Source: Streptomyces sannanensis (GTDB taxonomy: Bacteria; Actinomycetota; Actinomycetes; Streptomycetales; Streptomycetaceae). From it: a stretch of 64,000 nucleotides of DNA. Shown one piece after another: positions 37,295 through 45,993 of this stretch. The DNA lies in assembly GCF_039536205.1 (NCBI RefSeq), contig NZ_BAAAYL010000001.1:496001-560000 (forward strand). Reading direction: 5' to 3'. The position numbers and the translations under genes were made by a program. Below the pieces are notes generated by a model. The model did not search any database. It worked only from the letters and a program-made list of their open reading frames with translations, and had not been told where the DNA came from. Position 1 is the stretch's first letter. Each line of letters opens with the position of its first letter.

Positions 37295-37705
37295 CCAAGC
37301 GGTCGCTCGAGCAACGACACACGTGACAGCCCATCGGGCCACCGGCGGGCCGGTGTCGGTGCATCACCGGCGCTGTGCGGATCAGAGCGGGCCATCGAGC
37401 CGGTTCGTCGAGTCCCTCATCGGGGTCCGGCAGATCGGCATGTCAGTCCGCTCACTGGCCGCCCCTCTCCGAAGGGAGCGGGCCCGGTCATCTCCGCCGC
37501 CTCCCGCCACACCCGTACGAGACGGTCGGCGGCTTCCATCAGAGTGGGGGGCGGCGTGGCCGGGAAAGCGGTGCCGGCGAGACGGCCCGGCACACCCGGC
37601 TGAAGGGAGCCGGGATCCGGCACCGCCATCGCTCGTCGCACCCGCCCCGACCCGGTTTGCGGCCCCACGGACGGCCCGCGCCGCGGACGGTCGTCCCGCA
37701 GGTGG
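37295..37705. other. Gap before the PucR-type gene, no gene seen
   Basis: About 410 bases between two convergent stops. A minus-strand frame at 37417-37539 (MEAADRLVRVWREAAEMTG) looks like a helix but has no ribosome site. A tandem of Arg/Gly-rich frames on both strands has no homology that I recognise. I cannot support a gene. Confidence 0.35.
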
Positions 37706-38923
37706 TCACACGGTCCGGCTGCGGGCGCACTGCAGGGCGAACAGGACGGTGGCCGCCTCCGTCGGCCTGGTGGGGTGGAGGCCGGTCAGCTCGCTGAACC
37801 GGCTCAGCCGGTTGAGCACCGTGTTGCGGTGGCAGTACAGCTCGCGGGTGACCGTCGCGACCGACCCGGACCTGCAGTACGCGACCACGGTGTCCAGCAG
37901 GCGCTCGCGCTCGTGCGGGGGCAGCCGGTCCAGACCGGACAGCACCGAGTCGGCCAGCATCCCCGCGATCGGGCCCAGCCGCCCCGCGGCCACGGGCATC
38001 CAGGCCTCGACCAGGGTCACCGGGCCCTGCGCCGTCCCACCGTCCATCGTCGTGGCAATCGCCTCGGTCACACGCACCGTGTCGGGGACGCGGGCCAGTC
38101 CGCGCGCCACCGGGCCGACCGCGCATGCCACGCCGTCCAGCCAGGCGGGCGGGGGCGCGTCCGCCCCGTGCGGCAGCCTGGCCACGAGCACCAGCATGCC
38201 GTTGTGCTGCTGCAGGTGGGCGGACTGGCCCGTCAGCCGTGCCGTGACGGCCCTGCGCAGCTCCTGCTGCGACTCCGGCGGCGCCACCGCCACGGCGAAG
38301 TCCGACTGCGCGTTCACCTGGAGGAGGGTGGCCGCCTGCGCGACGAGCTGCTGGTCGCGGCCGTCCGAGGACAGCAGCCTGCCCATGAGCGCGGCCTGTT
38401 CGCGCTCCTGCTCGCGGGCCAGCACGGCGACCTGGTCCAGGTAGGCGGCGTGCACGTGCACGGTGTGGAACTCCACGGCTTCCCACACCCGCACCGCCCC
38501 GCGCGTCAGCTGCGGCATGTCCTCCGGGCGAGTGCGTTCCAGGAACGCGGTCCACAGCACACGGAAATCCATGCGCACCGCCTGCAGGAGCCGCTCCAGG
38601 GGCACGCCCTGGTGGGCGCGGCGGCGGCCCAGCCGCTCCGGGACCTCGCGCAGGTCCTCGGGCACCGGCAGGCCGCCGATCAGGCGCAGGAGCAGTTCGA
38701 AGCAGGCCCGGGCGGCCTCGCGCAGGTCCTCGGGCGGGACCGTGGCCTCGTAGTCGTCGAACGCGGAGACCTCCCGGACGTAGCGCCCGACCAGCTCGTC
38801 CAGGTGGTCCAGGCAGTCGCGCACGAGGGCGCGCAGTTCGGGGGGAACCGACGCGCCGCCGTCGCCGCCGGGCCGGGCGGCAGGGGCGCGAAAGGGACCG
38901 TCAAGATCCGGCGGATTGTGCAT
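37706..38923 (-). CDS. PucR/CdaR-family transcriptional activator
   Basis: A 405-residue regulator. An N-terminal helical domain (ALVRDCLDHLDELVGRYVRE to about residue 150) precedes a degenerate GGDEF-like middle part and ends in the PucR helix-turn-helix AYCRSGSVATVTRELYCHRN followed by NRLSRFSELTGLHP. PucR-type proteins control purine, allantoin and amine breakdown. ATG 38923 starts MHNPPDLDG. It is divergent from ureAB with a 123-base gap and probably regulates the whole downstream operon in response to its substrate. Confidence 0.88.
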   Translation of the reverse strand: MHNPPDLDGPFRAPAARPGGDGGASVPPELRALVRDCLDHLDELVGRYVREVSAFDDYEATVPPEDLREAARACFELLLRLIGGLPVPEDLREVPERLGRRRAHQGVPLERLLQAVRMDFRVLWTAFLERTRPEDMPQLTRGAVRVWEAVEFHTVHVHAAYLDQVAVLAREQEREQAALMGRLLSSDGRDQQLVAQAATLLQVNAQSDFAVAVAPPESQQELRRAVTARLTGQSAHLQQHNGMLVLVARLPHGADAPPPAWLDGVACAVGPVARGLARVPDTVRVTEAIATTMDGGTAQGPVTLVEAWMPVAAGRLGPIAGMLADSVLSGLDRLPPHERERLLDTVVAYCRSGSVATVTRELYCHRNTVLNRLSRFSELTGLHPTRPTEAATVLFALQCARSRTV

Positions 38924-39046
38924 GTGCCCATTATCACTGCTCCAGCACGGAGCGTTTCGGCATTGTTCACGCCCTCCTAGCAGGGCATTCTGCTTCAGCC
39001 ACACCACGCGGCCAACGGGCCGTGCACGATCTCTAGAGGAATGCCC

Positions 39047-39625
39047 ATGCACTTGACGCCGCGTGAACAGGAACGGCTGACGCTGTTCTCGGCCGCCGGG
39101 CTCGCACGGCGGCGGCTGGCCCGCGGCGCCCTGCTCGGTGCGACCGAGGCCATCGCCCTGGTGTGCGACGAGATCCTGGAGATGGCCTGGGACGGCGTGC
39201 CGCTGGAGACCGTCGTCGAGCGTGCCCGGGACGTCGTCCCGCGCGAGCAGCTGCTGCCGGGAGTCGCCGGGACCGTGCCCGGCATTCAGGTGGAGGCGCT
39301 CTTCCCGCACGGCTCCACGCTGGTCCACGTCGCCGACCCGTTCGGGCCGGCCGGGCCGAACGACCCCGGCGCCGTGCTGGCCGCCGACGGCGAGACGGAC
39401 CTGGCCCCCGGTCGCCCGCGCAAGGAGCTGGAGATCACCAACCGGGGCGCCCGCGCGGTGTGGGTCTCCTCGCACTTCCCGCTGGAGGAGGCGAACACCG
39501 CCCTGGAGTTCGACCGCGAGGCTGCCCGCGGCCACCGGCTGGACATCCCGGCCGGGACCTCGGACCGGTTCGAGCCCGGCGCGACCCGCACCGTCACCGT
39601 GGTGGCACGAGGAGGAAACCGATGA
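39047..39625 (+). CDS. ureAB: Urease-like gamma/beta fusion subunit
   Basis: A 192-residue fusion. Residues 1-95 match urease gamma (LTPREQERLTLFSAAGLARRR, LVCDEILEMAWDG, VPGIQVEALFPHGSTLVHVADP). Residues 105-192 match beta (ELEITNRGARAVWVSSHFP, NTALEFDREAARGHRLDIPAGTS). Such fused small subunits occur in a streptomycete urease type separate from the classic ureABCFGD cluster. ATG 39047 follows GAGGA. Its stop overlaps ureC by four bases (ATGA), so the subunits are made together. In the beta part the usual SHFHFFE is SHFPLEE, so the lid region differs. Confidence 0.92.
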   Translation: MHLTPREQERLTLFSAAGLARRRLARGALLGATEAIALVCDEILEMAWDGVPLETVVERARDVVPREQLLPGVAGTVPGIQVEALFPHGSTLVHVADPFGPAGPNDPGAVLAADGETDLAPGRPRKELEITNRGARAVWVSSHFPLEEANTALEFDREAARGHRLDIPAGTSDRFEPGATRTVTVVARGGNR

Positions 39626-41310
39626 GCCGGATGCCCCGGCGCGCGTACGCGTCCCTGTACGGCCCGACCGCCGGCGACCGGATCCGGCTGGCCGACACCG
39701 ACCTGTGGGTGCGGGTGGAGGCCGACGACACCGAGCCCGGCGAGGAAATGCTCGGCGGCTGCGGCAAAACCGCCCGCGACGGCCTGCTCGTGGCCGGCCG
39801 CGCCCCGCGTGAGAGCGCGCTGGACATGGTGATCCTCGGCGTGGTCGTCATGGACCCGCTGATCGGCGTCCGCAAGACCAACATCGGCATCAAGGACGGC
39901 CGGATCGTCGGCGCCGGGCGGGCCGGCAACCCGGAGAACAACGACGGCGTCGAACTCGTGGTCGACTCCCACACCGCGATGATCAACGGCCAGGGGCTCC
40001 TCGCCACGGCCGGGGTCGTGGACTCCCACGTCCACCTCTCCAGCCCCGAGGTGGTGCCCGCGGCGCTCTCCGCCGGCGTCACCACCATGGTCGGCATGGG
40101 CATCGGCGGCGTGTGGGACGTCGGCGCCAACCCCGCATACAACCTGCACAGCCTCATCGAGGGCTGGCGCGACGCCCCGGTCAACGTGGCATTCCTCGCC
40201 CGCGGCTCCTCCTCCTCGCAGGAGCTGCTGGAGCGTGCGGTCCTCGCCGGCTCCGGCGGCTTCAAGATCCACGAGGACTGGGGGGCCACGCCCCGCATCG
40301 TCGACACCTGCCTGGGCGTCGCGGAGGAGGCCGACCTGCCGGTCGCCCTGCACACCGACACCCTCAATGAGTCCGGCTACCTGGCCGACACGCTCTCGGC
40401 CACCCGCGGACGCACCGTGCACGCCTACCACGTCGAGGGCGGTGGCGGCCACCCCGACCTGCTGGAGATCGTCTCCCATCCGCACGTGCTGCCCTCCTCC
40501 ACCACCCCGACGCTGCCGCTTACCCCGGCCACCGTCGCCGAGCTGCTGCCCATGACGATGACCGTCCACGGCGGCCACCACGGGGTGGAGAGCGACGTGT
40601 CCATCGCGGCGAGCCGGGTGCGCGAGCACGCCATCGCCGCCGAGAACGCCCTGCACGACCTCGGCGCGATCAGCATCGTCAACTCCGACTCCATGGGCAT
40701 GGGCCGCATCGCCGAGACCGCGCGCCGTACCTGGCAGCTCGCCCACGTCCAGGCCCACCTGGCCGGGCAGACCGGTCCGGACTTCGTCAACAACGAGCGG
40801 GTGCTGCGCTACCTTGCCAAGATCACGCTGAACCCCGCGATCGCCCACGGCATGGCCTCGGACGTCGGCTCCCTGCGGCCCGGCGGCATCGCCGACGTCG
40901 TGCTGTGGCGCCCCGCCACTTTCGGCGCGCAGCCGGAGCTGGTGCTCAAGTCCGGCTTCGTCGCCTGGGGACTGTCGGGATCGGGCTCCGGCTCCACCCG
41001 GCTCACCCAACCGCGGGTGATGAGGCCCTACTTCGGCGGCCTGGGCGGGGCTCCGCGCCGACTGTCCACGGTATTCGTCTCCCAGGCATGCCTGGACGAC
41101 CGCGCCTCCGCCGATGCCCTCCCCAAGGGAGTGCGCTATACGGCCCTGCGTAACAGCCGCGGCCTGACCCGCGGCGACATGGTCGCCAACACCGCCGTGC
41201 CGAAGGTGCAAGTGCCCACCACGCCCGACGCGGTCCTCGTCGACGGCCGACCGGTCGACATCCACCACGCCGCCGACCTGCCGCTGACCCGCCTGCAGAA
41301 CCTGGCCTGA
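39622..41310 (+). CDS. ureC: Urease-like alpha (catalytic) subunit
   Basis: A 562-residue amidohydrolase with the full nickel ligand set by alignment to Klebsiella urease: His-Val-His in VDSHVHL, the carbamylated Lys in GGFKIHEDWG, His in ALHTDTLNESGY, His in HAYHVEGGGGHPD and Asp in NSDSMGMGR. The mobile flap is unlike urease: the classic VCHHLD is replaced by VHGGHHG, so the flap Cys is Val while the general-acid His is kept. The DSHVHL segment also lacks the usual ICPQQ follow-up. No ureD, E, F or G genes are in the window. It hydrolyses an amide, perhaps not urea. Confidence 0.9.
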   Translation: MSRMPRRAYASLYGPTAGDRIRLADTDLWVRVEADDTEPGEEMLGGCGKTARDGLLVAGRAPRESALDMVILGVVVMDPLIGVRKTNIGIKDGRIVGAGRAGNPENNDGVELVVDSHTAMINGQGLLATAGVVDSHVHLSSPEVVPAALSAGVTTMVGMGIGGVWDVGANPAYNLHSLIEGWRDAPVNVAFLARGSSSSQELLERAVLAGSGGFKIHEDWGATPRIVDTCLGVAEEADLPVALHTDTLNESGYLADTLSATRGRTVHAYHVEGGGGHPDLLEIVSHPHVLPSSTTPTLPLTPATVAELLPMTMTVHGGHHGVESDVSIAASRVREHAIAAENALHDLGAISIVNSDSMGMGRIAETARRTWQLAHVQAHLAGQTGPDFVNNERVLRYLAKITLNPAIAHGMASDVGSLRPGGIADVVLWRPATFGAQPELVLKSGFVAWGLSGSGSGSTRLTQPRVMRPYFGGLGGAPRRLSTVFVSQACLDDRASADALPKGVRYTALRNSRGLTRGDMVANTAVPKVQVPTTPDAVLVDGRPVDIHHAADLPLTRLQNLA

Positions 41311-41375
41311 ACCGGCCCCGGCCACCCGGCCCGAACCGGGCCGGACCGCTCCCCCACCCACCCGAAAGCCGCTCC

Positions 41376-43076
41376 ATGCTCGATCTCAAACTTCGCAACG
41401 CCCGTATCCGTACAGTGGACGACCGCCACCCCCGCGCCCGCACCCTCGGCGTCCTGGCGGGGCGCGTCGTCGGCCTCGACGAGACGGTCGAGGACCTGCC
41501 CGCGCGCACCGTACTCGACTGCGGCGGCGCGGTCGTCGTCCCCGGATTCGGCGACGCCCACAATCACATGGCCTGGTTCGGCCAGTCCCTGGGCGAACTC
41601 GACCTGAGCACGGCGACCACGCTGTCCGAGGTCTACGACGCCGTCGCCCGCCGAGCGGCCGGCCTGCCGGCCGACGCCTGGATCGTGGGCTCCGGGTACG
41701 ACGACACGGTCATGGGCGGGCACCCGCACCGCACGGAACTGGACCGGGCAGCGGGCGGGCGGCCGGTGTGGCTCAAGCACCGATCCGGGCACATGTGCGT
41801 GGCCGGCAGCGAGGTACTGCGGCAGGCCGGCGTCCTCGACGGGAGCGTGGACGCCCCCGAGGGCGGGGTCGTGGTGCGCGACGGCGACGGCACCCCGACC
41901 GGGCTGCTCCAGGAGCGGGCCCAGGCCCTGGTCACCGGCCTGGTCATGCCCTACCCGGTGGCCGATCTGGCCGACGTCCTCGGCCGGGCGAGCGAGGTCT
42001 ACGCCGCGGAGGGCCTGACCCACGTGGTGGAGGCCGGGATCGGGCTCGGCCTCATCGGCCGCAGTCCCGTCGAGGCCGCTGCCTACCAGCTGGCCCGCGA
42101 ACGCGGCACGCTGCGCACCCGGGTCGAGCTGATGGTGGCCGCCGACAACCTGCACGCCCTGCGCGCGCACGCCGACGACGGCATCACCACCGGAATCGAC
42201 CTGGGCCTGCGCTCCGGCTTCGGCGACGACCGGCTGCGCCTGGGCCCGATGAAGATCTGGCTGGACGGATCGCTGATCGGCCGCACGGCCGCGGTCTCCG
42301 AGCCGTTCTGCGGGCACGACCACGCGAGCGGCGTCTACCAGAACAGCCCGGAGGAGATGCACCGGCTCGTCGTCGACGCTCACCGGGCCGGCTGGCGGGT
42401 GGCCGCGCACGCCATCGGCGACAGCGCCGTCGACCTCGCCCTCGACGCCTTCGCCGAGGCGCAGCGCCTCCTGCCCCGCCCGGACGTGCGGCACCGCATC
42501 GAGCACTCCGGGGTGGTCCGCCCCGACCAGCTGGACCGCTATGCCGAGCTGGGCGTGGTCCCGGTGCCGCAGGCGCGGTTCCTGTACGAGGTGGGCGACA
42601 GCATGGCAGAGGGACTCGGCCCCGAACGCACCCTGTGGATGTACCGGCACCGGTCCTTCCTCGACCGGGGGATCCGAGTGCCGGGCAGTTCCGACCGGCC
42701 GGTCGCCCCGGGCGCCCCCCTCCTCGGCATGCAGTCCATGGTCGAGCGCCTCAGCCGGGCGGGCACCGTGCTCGCCCCCGACGAGCGGGTGAGCGCGGAG
42801 CAGGCCCTGCGGGCCTACACCATCGATGCGGCATGGGCCAGCCACGACGAGGACCGTCGCGGCAGCATCACGCCGGGTAAATATGCCGACTTTGTCATTC
42901 TTTCCGATGACCCTGTCAGTGTCGACAGTGATCGGATTGGCGCCATCGACGTCCTGGCCACCTTCGTGGCCGGAGAGTGTGTCCACGGCGCCGACGCACT
43001 CGGGGACTTCGCAGCAGCGGACGGTCCCCTCCCCACGACCGGATCCCCCCGGCCGCACACAAGGAGTCACGCATGA
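41376..43076 (+). CDS. YtcJ-like metal-dependent amidohydrolase
   Basis: A 566-residue amidohydrolase of the YtcJ/LAF3 type. The metal-binding N-terminus is GGAVVVPGFGDAHNHMAWFG, followed by WIVGSGYDD, WLKHRSGHMCVAGSEVL, KIWLDGSLIGRTAAVSEPF, the His in VAAHAIGDSAVDLALDAF, RIEHSGVVRPDQ and the C-terminal GSITPGKYADFVILSDDPV. Relatives hydrolyse cyclic amides, imides or formamides. It is 65 bases after ureC and overlaps the transporter start by four bases. The stretch 42885-42945 uses A/T-rich codons unusual for this gene. Substrate unknown; context suggests a nitrogen-containing ring or amide. Confidence 0.9.
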   Translation: MLDLKLRNARIRTVDDRHPRARTLGVLAGRVVGLDETVEDLPARTVLDCGGAVVVPGFGDAHNHMAWFGQSLGELDLSTATTLSEVYDAVARRAAGLPADAWIVGSGYDDTVMGGHPHRTELDRAAGGRPVWLKHRSGHMCVAGSEVLRQAGVLDGSVDAPEGGVVVRDGDGTPTGLLQERAQALVTGLVMPYPVADLADVLGRASEVYAAEGLTHVVEAGIGLGLIGRSPVEAAAYQLARERGTLRTRVELMVAADNLHALRAHADDGITTGIDLGLRSGFGDDRLRLGPMKIWLDGSLIGRTAAVSEPFCGHDHASGVYQNSPEEMHRLVVDAHRAGWRVAAHAIGDSAVDLALDAFAEAQRLLPRPDVRHRIEHSGVVRPDQLDRYAELGVVPVPQARFLYEVGDSMAEGLGPERTLWMYRHRSFLDRGIRVPGSSDRPVAPGAPLLGMQSMVERLSRAGTVLAPDERVSAEQALRAYTIDAAWASHDEDRRGSITPGKYADFVILSDDPVSVDSDRIGAIDVLATFVAGECVHGADALGDFAAADGPLPTTGSPRPHTRSHA

Positions 43077-44404
43077 GCACAGTCGGTCAGGTCGCCCCAG
43101 GGGCTCCGCCGGGTACATCGGCCGCAGCGACCGGCAAGGACGCCGGGCGGGTCGCCTTCGCGTCCTTCGTCGGCACGGCACTGGAGTGGTACGACTACTT
43201 CCTCTTCGGCACCGCCTCCGCCATCGTTTTCAACCGGCTGTACTTCACCACCCTCAACCCCACAGCGGCCACCCTGGCGGCTTTCGCGACCTTTGGTGTC
43301 GGATTCGCCGCCCGTCCGATCGGCGCCCTCGTCTTCGGATGGCTGGGCGACCGCATGGGCAGGAAGCCGGCTCTGCTGATCACCGTGATGATGATCGGTG
43401 CGGCCACCGGTCTGATCGGTCTGCTGCCGGGCTACGCCGCCATCGGCATCGCCGCGCCGGTGCTGCTGGTGCTCCTGCGCCTGGTCCAGGGCATCGCCGT
43501 CGGTGGAGAGTGGGGCGGCGCAGTCACCCTGGCCGTGGAGCACGCACCGCCGGAGAAGCGCGGTTGGTACGCCGCGCTCCCCCAGGTCGGCTCCCCGGTG
43601 GGCACCCTGCTCTCCTCCGGCGCCTTCTCCCTGGTACTTCTCCTGCCGTCCGAGTCCTTCGACTCCTGGGGCTGGCGCCTGCCGTTCCTGCTCGCCTTCC
43701 CGCTGATGGGCATCGCCGTCTACATCCGCCGCAAGGTGGAGGAGTCGCCGCTCTTCGACGAGATGATGGAGCAGAACGAGCAGGCCAAGGTTCCGGCGCT
43801 CGACATATTCCGCAAGGCCTGGGGCCGGCTGCTGGTCGCGATGGCCTCGGCGACCCTGGGAGTCGGCGGGTTCTACATGCTGACCACGTTCATGATCAGC
43901 TATGGCACCGACACCCTGGGACTGCCGCGGTCCCTCATGGTCAATGGAACGCTGGTGGCGGCAGCCGTCGAAATCGGGGTGATCATCGTCGTGGGACGCA
44001 TGGCGGACCGCCTCGGCCCCGGCCGGGTCACGCTGTGGGGCGGCCTGTTCAGCGCCGGCTTCGCCTTCCCGCTCTTCTGGCTGGTCGAGACCAAGAATCC
44101 CCTCGTGGTCGTGCTGGCCATGACGGTCGGCGTCGCCGTGCTCTCCATCGCCTACGCGGTGTCCGGGGCGCTGCTCGCCGACCTGTTCCCGGCACAGCTG
44201 CGCTACACCGGCGTAGCGCTGTCCTACAACCTCGCCGGCGCACTCACGGGCTTCCTGCCGTTCCTGGCGACCGCGCTTCTGGCGGCCGGCGGCGGGGCCT
44301 CGTGGCCGGCTGCCCTGCTGCTGATGGTCCTGTCCCTGATCACCGCCCTCGGCGGATTCCTGGGCGAGCGGATGCGCCTGAAGGACCAGGTCGCCACCGC
44401 CTGA
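43073..44404 (+). CDS. MHS-type major facilitator transporter
   Basis: A 443-residue, 12-helix transporter of the metabolite:H+ symporter family. The N-terminus FASFVGTALEWYDYFLFGTA and RPIGALVFGWLGDRMGRKPA are signatures; LRLVQGIAVGGEWGGAVTLA and EHAPPEKRGWYAALPQVG follow. ATG 43073 is behind AAGGAG and overlaps the amidohydrolase stop (ATGA). Relatives take up carboxylates, betaines and aromatic acids, so this one is probably the importer for the compound broken down by the operon. A strong terminator follows at 44487. Confidence 0.93.
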   Translation: MSTVGQVAPGAPPGTSAAATGKDAGRVAFASFVGTALEWYDYFLFGTASAIVFNRLYFTTLNPTAATLAAFATFGVGFAARPIGALVFGWLGDRMGRKPALLITVMMIGAATGLIGLLPGYAAIGIAAPVLLVLLRLVQGIAVGGEWGGAVTLAVEHAPPEKRGWYAALPQVGSPVGTLLSSGAFSLVLLLPSESFDSWGWRLPFLLAFPLMGIAVYIRRKVEESPLFDEMMEQNEQAKVPALDIFRKAWGRLLVAMASATLGVGGFYMLTTFMISYGTDTLGLPRSLMVNGTLVAAAVEIGVIIVVGRMADRLGPGRVTLWGGLFSAGFAFPLFWLVETKNPLVVVLAMTVGVAVLSIAYAVSGALLADLFPAQLRYTGVALSYNLAGALTGFLPFLATALLAAGGGASWPAALLLMVLSLITALGGFLGERMRLKDQVATA

Positions 44405-44486
44405 GCCCCCCGCCGGACCCCACCGGCAGGCGTCCGGCACCGCCCCGTGCGGGGTGCCACCGGCGCCCCGGTGCGAGCGAACCGCA

Positions 44487-44526
44487 CCGTGCGGCCCGCT
44501 GCCTCCTCGTGCAGCGGGCCGCACGG
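44487..44526 (+). terminator. Perfect 16-bp hairpin at the end of the urease-like operon
   Basis: CCGTGCGGCCCGCTGC (44487-44502) pairs perfectly with GCAGCGGGCCGCACGG (44511-44526) across an eight-base loop. It lies 82 bases after the transporter stop and is the probable end of the ureAB-ureC-amidohydrolase-transporter transcript. Confidence 0.88.
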
Positions 44527-44589
44527 CCGTTACGTACCGGGGCCTTGCCGGACAACACAGCCGTCCCGCAAGCACCTCGACGCCGGATG

Positions 44590-44805
44590 TCACCCAGGCG
44601 CTGACGCCGGCCGGCGCACCGCGGCGCCGAGGAGTGGGACAGGCCGGAGCAGAACACGGTCCGGGGGTATCCCGGCCAGTAACCGCACCGGCAGGTCCTC
44701 AAGAGGAGAGCGAAACGCGGTGCGTCGTATCCGGCGTGCGCGACGACGAGGATCTCCGGGTCGGTCCAGGCGCGAAGGCCCTGCCCTGATCTGGACCGTC
44801 ATCAC
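44590..44805 (-). pseudogene. Fragment of a DDE transposase (IS701-like)
   Basis: On the minus strand one frame reads AWTDPEILVVAHAGYDAPRF, the DDE transposase segment around the second catalytic Asp (DAGYD in intact relatives, here HAGYD). Near 44705 the similarity jumps to another frame: LEDLPVRLLAGIPPDRVLLR and PVPLLGAAVRRPASA. I associate these with the IS701-like family of streptomycetes. About 70 codons remain, with a frameshift and no ends recognised, so it is dead. It marks the start of the mobile-rich region that runs to 58.9 kb. Confidence 0.5.
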
Positions 44806-44907
44806 CAGCTACGGCGACGGCCACCACGACGCACCGCTCGGCAGCGCACTCCGCGTCGATGCCCGGTCGCTGCGCAACCCTCCGGAGGACCCGCGGTCCG
44901 GGAGCGG

Positions 44908-45174
44908 ATGCTGCGCGCCGACGGCCTCGACCCTCACGTACGCGACTACGTCCTGGCGACTCCGGGTGCCGACCGGCTCATCGAGCGTAGCTTCGGGCGT
45001 GCCTTGGCGCTCTTGGCTCTGTCTGACCGGGACGCGTGGACATACATGTGCTGTGCGGCGGTGGCCGGCATCGAGTCGGTGGTCGTGGCCGAGGAGCTCG
45101 CCGCTCGGCTCCGGGCCGTCGGCTACGGCGTCGAGACTGAGCACCGGCACATCGATCGGGCCATCCTCGGGTGA
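44908..45174 (+). CDS. Small protein of unknown family
   Basis: An 88-residue frame starting at ATG 44908, eight bases after GGGAG. The sequence is mostly helical: HVRDYVLATPGADRLIERSF, RALALLALSDRDAWTYMCCA and VVVAEELAARLRAVGYGVET. It ends in a normal stop before a terminator hairpin at 45386. I do not recognise the family, and the Asp/Arg/Leu-rich composition could arise by chance, but the start site and length favour a real gene. It lies among transposase scraps. Confidence 0.45.
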   Translation: MLRADGLDPHVRDYVLATPGADRLIERSFGRALALLALSDRDAWTYMCCAAVAGIESVVVAEELAARLRAVGYGVETEHRHIDRAILG

Positions 45175-45385
45175 CTCGGTAGCCGCAACCTCAACCCCGC
45201 AACCGCCGGGCATGAAGTCGCCTGTCTTCGCGTCCTCGTCCGCGGCGCCCCTGACGTCGATGCGGTGGGTGAAGGCCCGGGGGCCGAGGCCAGTTGCTCC
45301 CCGGAGGGCGGAGCTCATTCCGCGCCGGAGGTGCCGTACGGCGGCTGCGAGCCGGGCGCTCCTCTCGTACGAAACTGCCGGACTG

Positions 45386-45419
45386 GTGAAGCCCCGCCCG
45401 GGCATGGGCGGGGCTTCAC
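45386..45419. terminator. 14-bp hairpin between 45.17 and 45.49 kb
   Basis: GTGAAGCCCCGCCC (45386-45399) pairs perfectly with GGGCGGGGCTTCAC (45406-45419) across a GGGCAT loop. It could end transcription of the small gene at 44908 or, on the other strand, of the membrane protein gene that stops at 45495. Confidence 0.75.
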
Positions 45420-45494
45420 AGATGCCCATGCGCGGGCAGGCCCAGGCGCAGTTGCTCCCCCGGTGGACGGCCGCCGCGTCCCGGCTGCGGCCGG

Positions 45495-45698
45495 CTAGCG
45501 GCCCGACCACCTGAACCAGCGCCCGGTCATCCGGCGCTCGGTGACCAGGAGCAGACCGAGGAAGAGGGCGAGCAGGCCAAGCGACTGGGCCAGCTCGACG
45601 CTCACACCGCGGGAAACGACCATCAGGCCGCTGACCAGCATCATGATGACGACGCCGAGCGTGAGGACCCCCTGGAAGAACACCGTCAGGCGTCGCAT
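45495..45698 (-). CDS. Small two-helix membrane protein
   Basis: A 67-residue protein from ATG 45698, which has GGAGGCAGG upstream. Two hydrophobic helices (VFFQGVLTLGVVIMMLVSGL and LAQSLGLLALFLGLLLV) are joined by a short loop (VVSRGVSVE), with a basic C-terminus (TERRMTGRWFRWSGR). Function unknown. Its upstream region (45699-45840) is A/T-richer than the surroundings, with CTGTAGCAGTTTGATGATG-like sequence near 45765. Confidence 0.65.
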   Translation of the reverse strand: MRRLTVFFQGVLTLGVVIMMLVSGLMVVSRGVSVELAQSLGLLALFLGLLLVTERRMTGRWFRWSGR

Positions 45699-45841
45699 GA
45701 TCCTGCCTCCTCTGCCGCCGAGCCTCTTGCGCACGTAGGGGTTGTTGTGCTCGCGACAGAAAACTGTAGCAGTTTGATGATGTTGCAAGCCTGTCAAGGC
45801 CCGACGGTCTTCGGATTCCGATGACCTCTCGCAGTGAAGGT

Positions 45842-45868
45842 TGAGCTTTCTCATCGAAGATTGAGTGG
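45842..45868. repeat. Direct repeat, copy 1, upstream of the ZTP riboswitch
   Basis: A 27-base sequence with core CTCATCGAAG-A-TTGAG is repeated, with two changes and one single-base indel, at 48544-48569 beyond the end of folD. The two copies flank the riboswitch, folD and the IS inside it. Copy 2 covers the stop codon of the TniQ-like gene B; read on the minus strand both copies encode PLNLR and a stop. Confidence 0.6.
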
Positions 45869-45886
45869 CGGGTCTACTAGAGTTCA

Positions 45887-45970
45887 GTACGGGCCGTGAC
45901 TGGCGCTGAGGTGGAGCACCACCGGGGAGCGGTCTGACGAGACGTCGATGCCGTGCGCCTGGGCGAGTGG
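45887..45970 (+). promoter_or_regulatory. ZTP (pfl) riboswitch
   Basis: The sequence holds the conserved blocks of the ZTP riboswitch in order: GGGCCGTGACTGGCG, then GGTGGAGCACCACCGGGGAG-CG, a variable stem of about 25 bases, then GCGCCTGGGCGAG. These are the two subdomains that clamp ZTP/ZMP, signals of 10-formyl-tetrahydrofolate shortage. It ends about 24 bases before the folD start and its ribosome site (GGAAGG). The motif is known upstream of folate and purine genes such as folD, so its target here is clear. Because folD is broken, the switch now controls a truncated product. Confidence 0.88.
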
Positions 45971-45993
45971 TCAGCAACGCCTGGAAGGTAACG

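Noticed and set aside
37417..37539. A short helical frame on the minus strand.
   Set aside because: No ribosome site and no family resemblance; too short to support alone.
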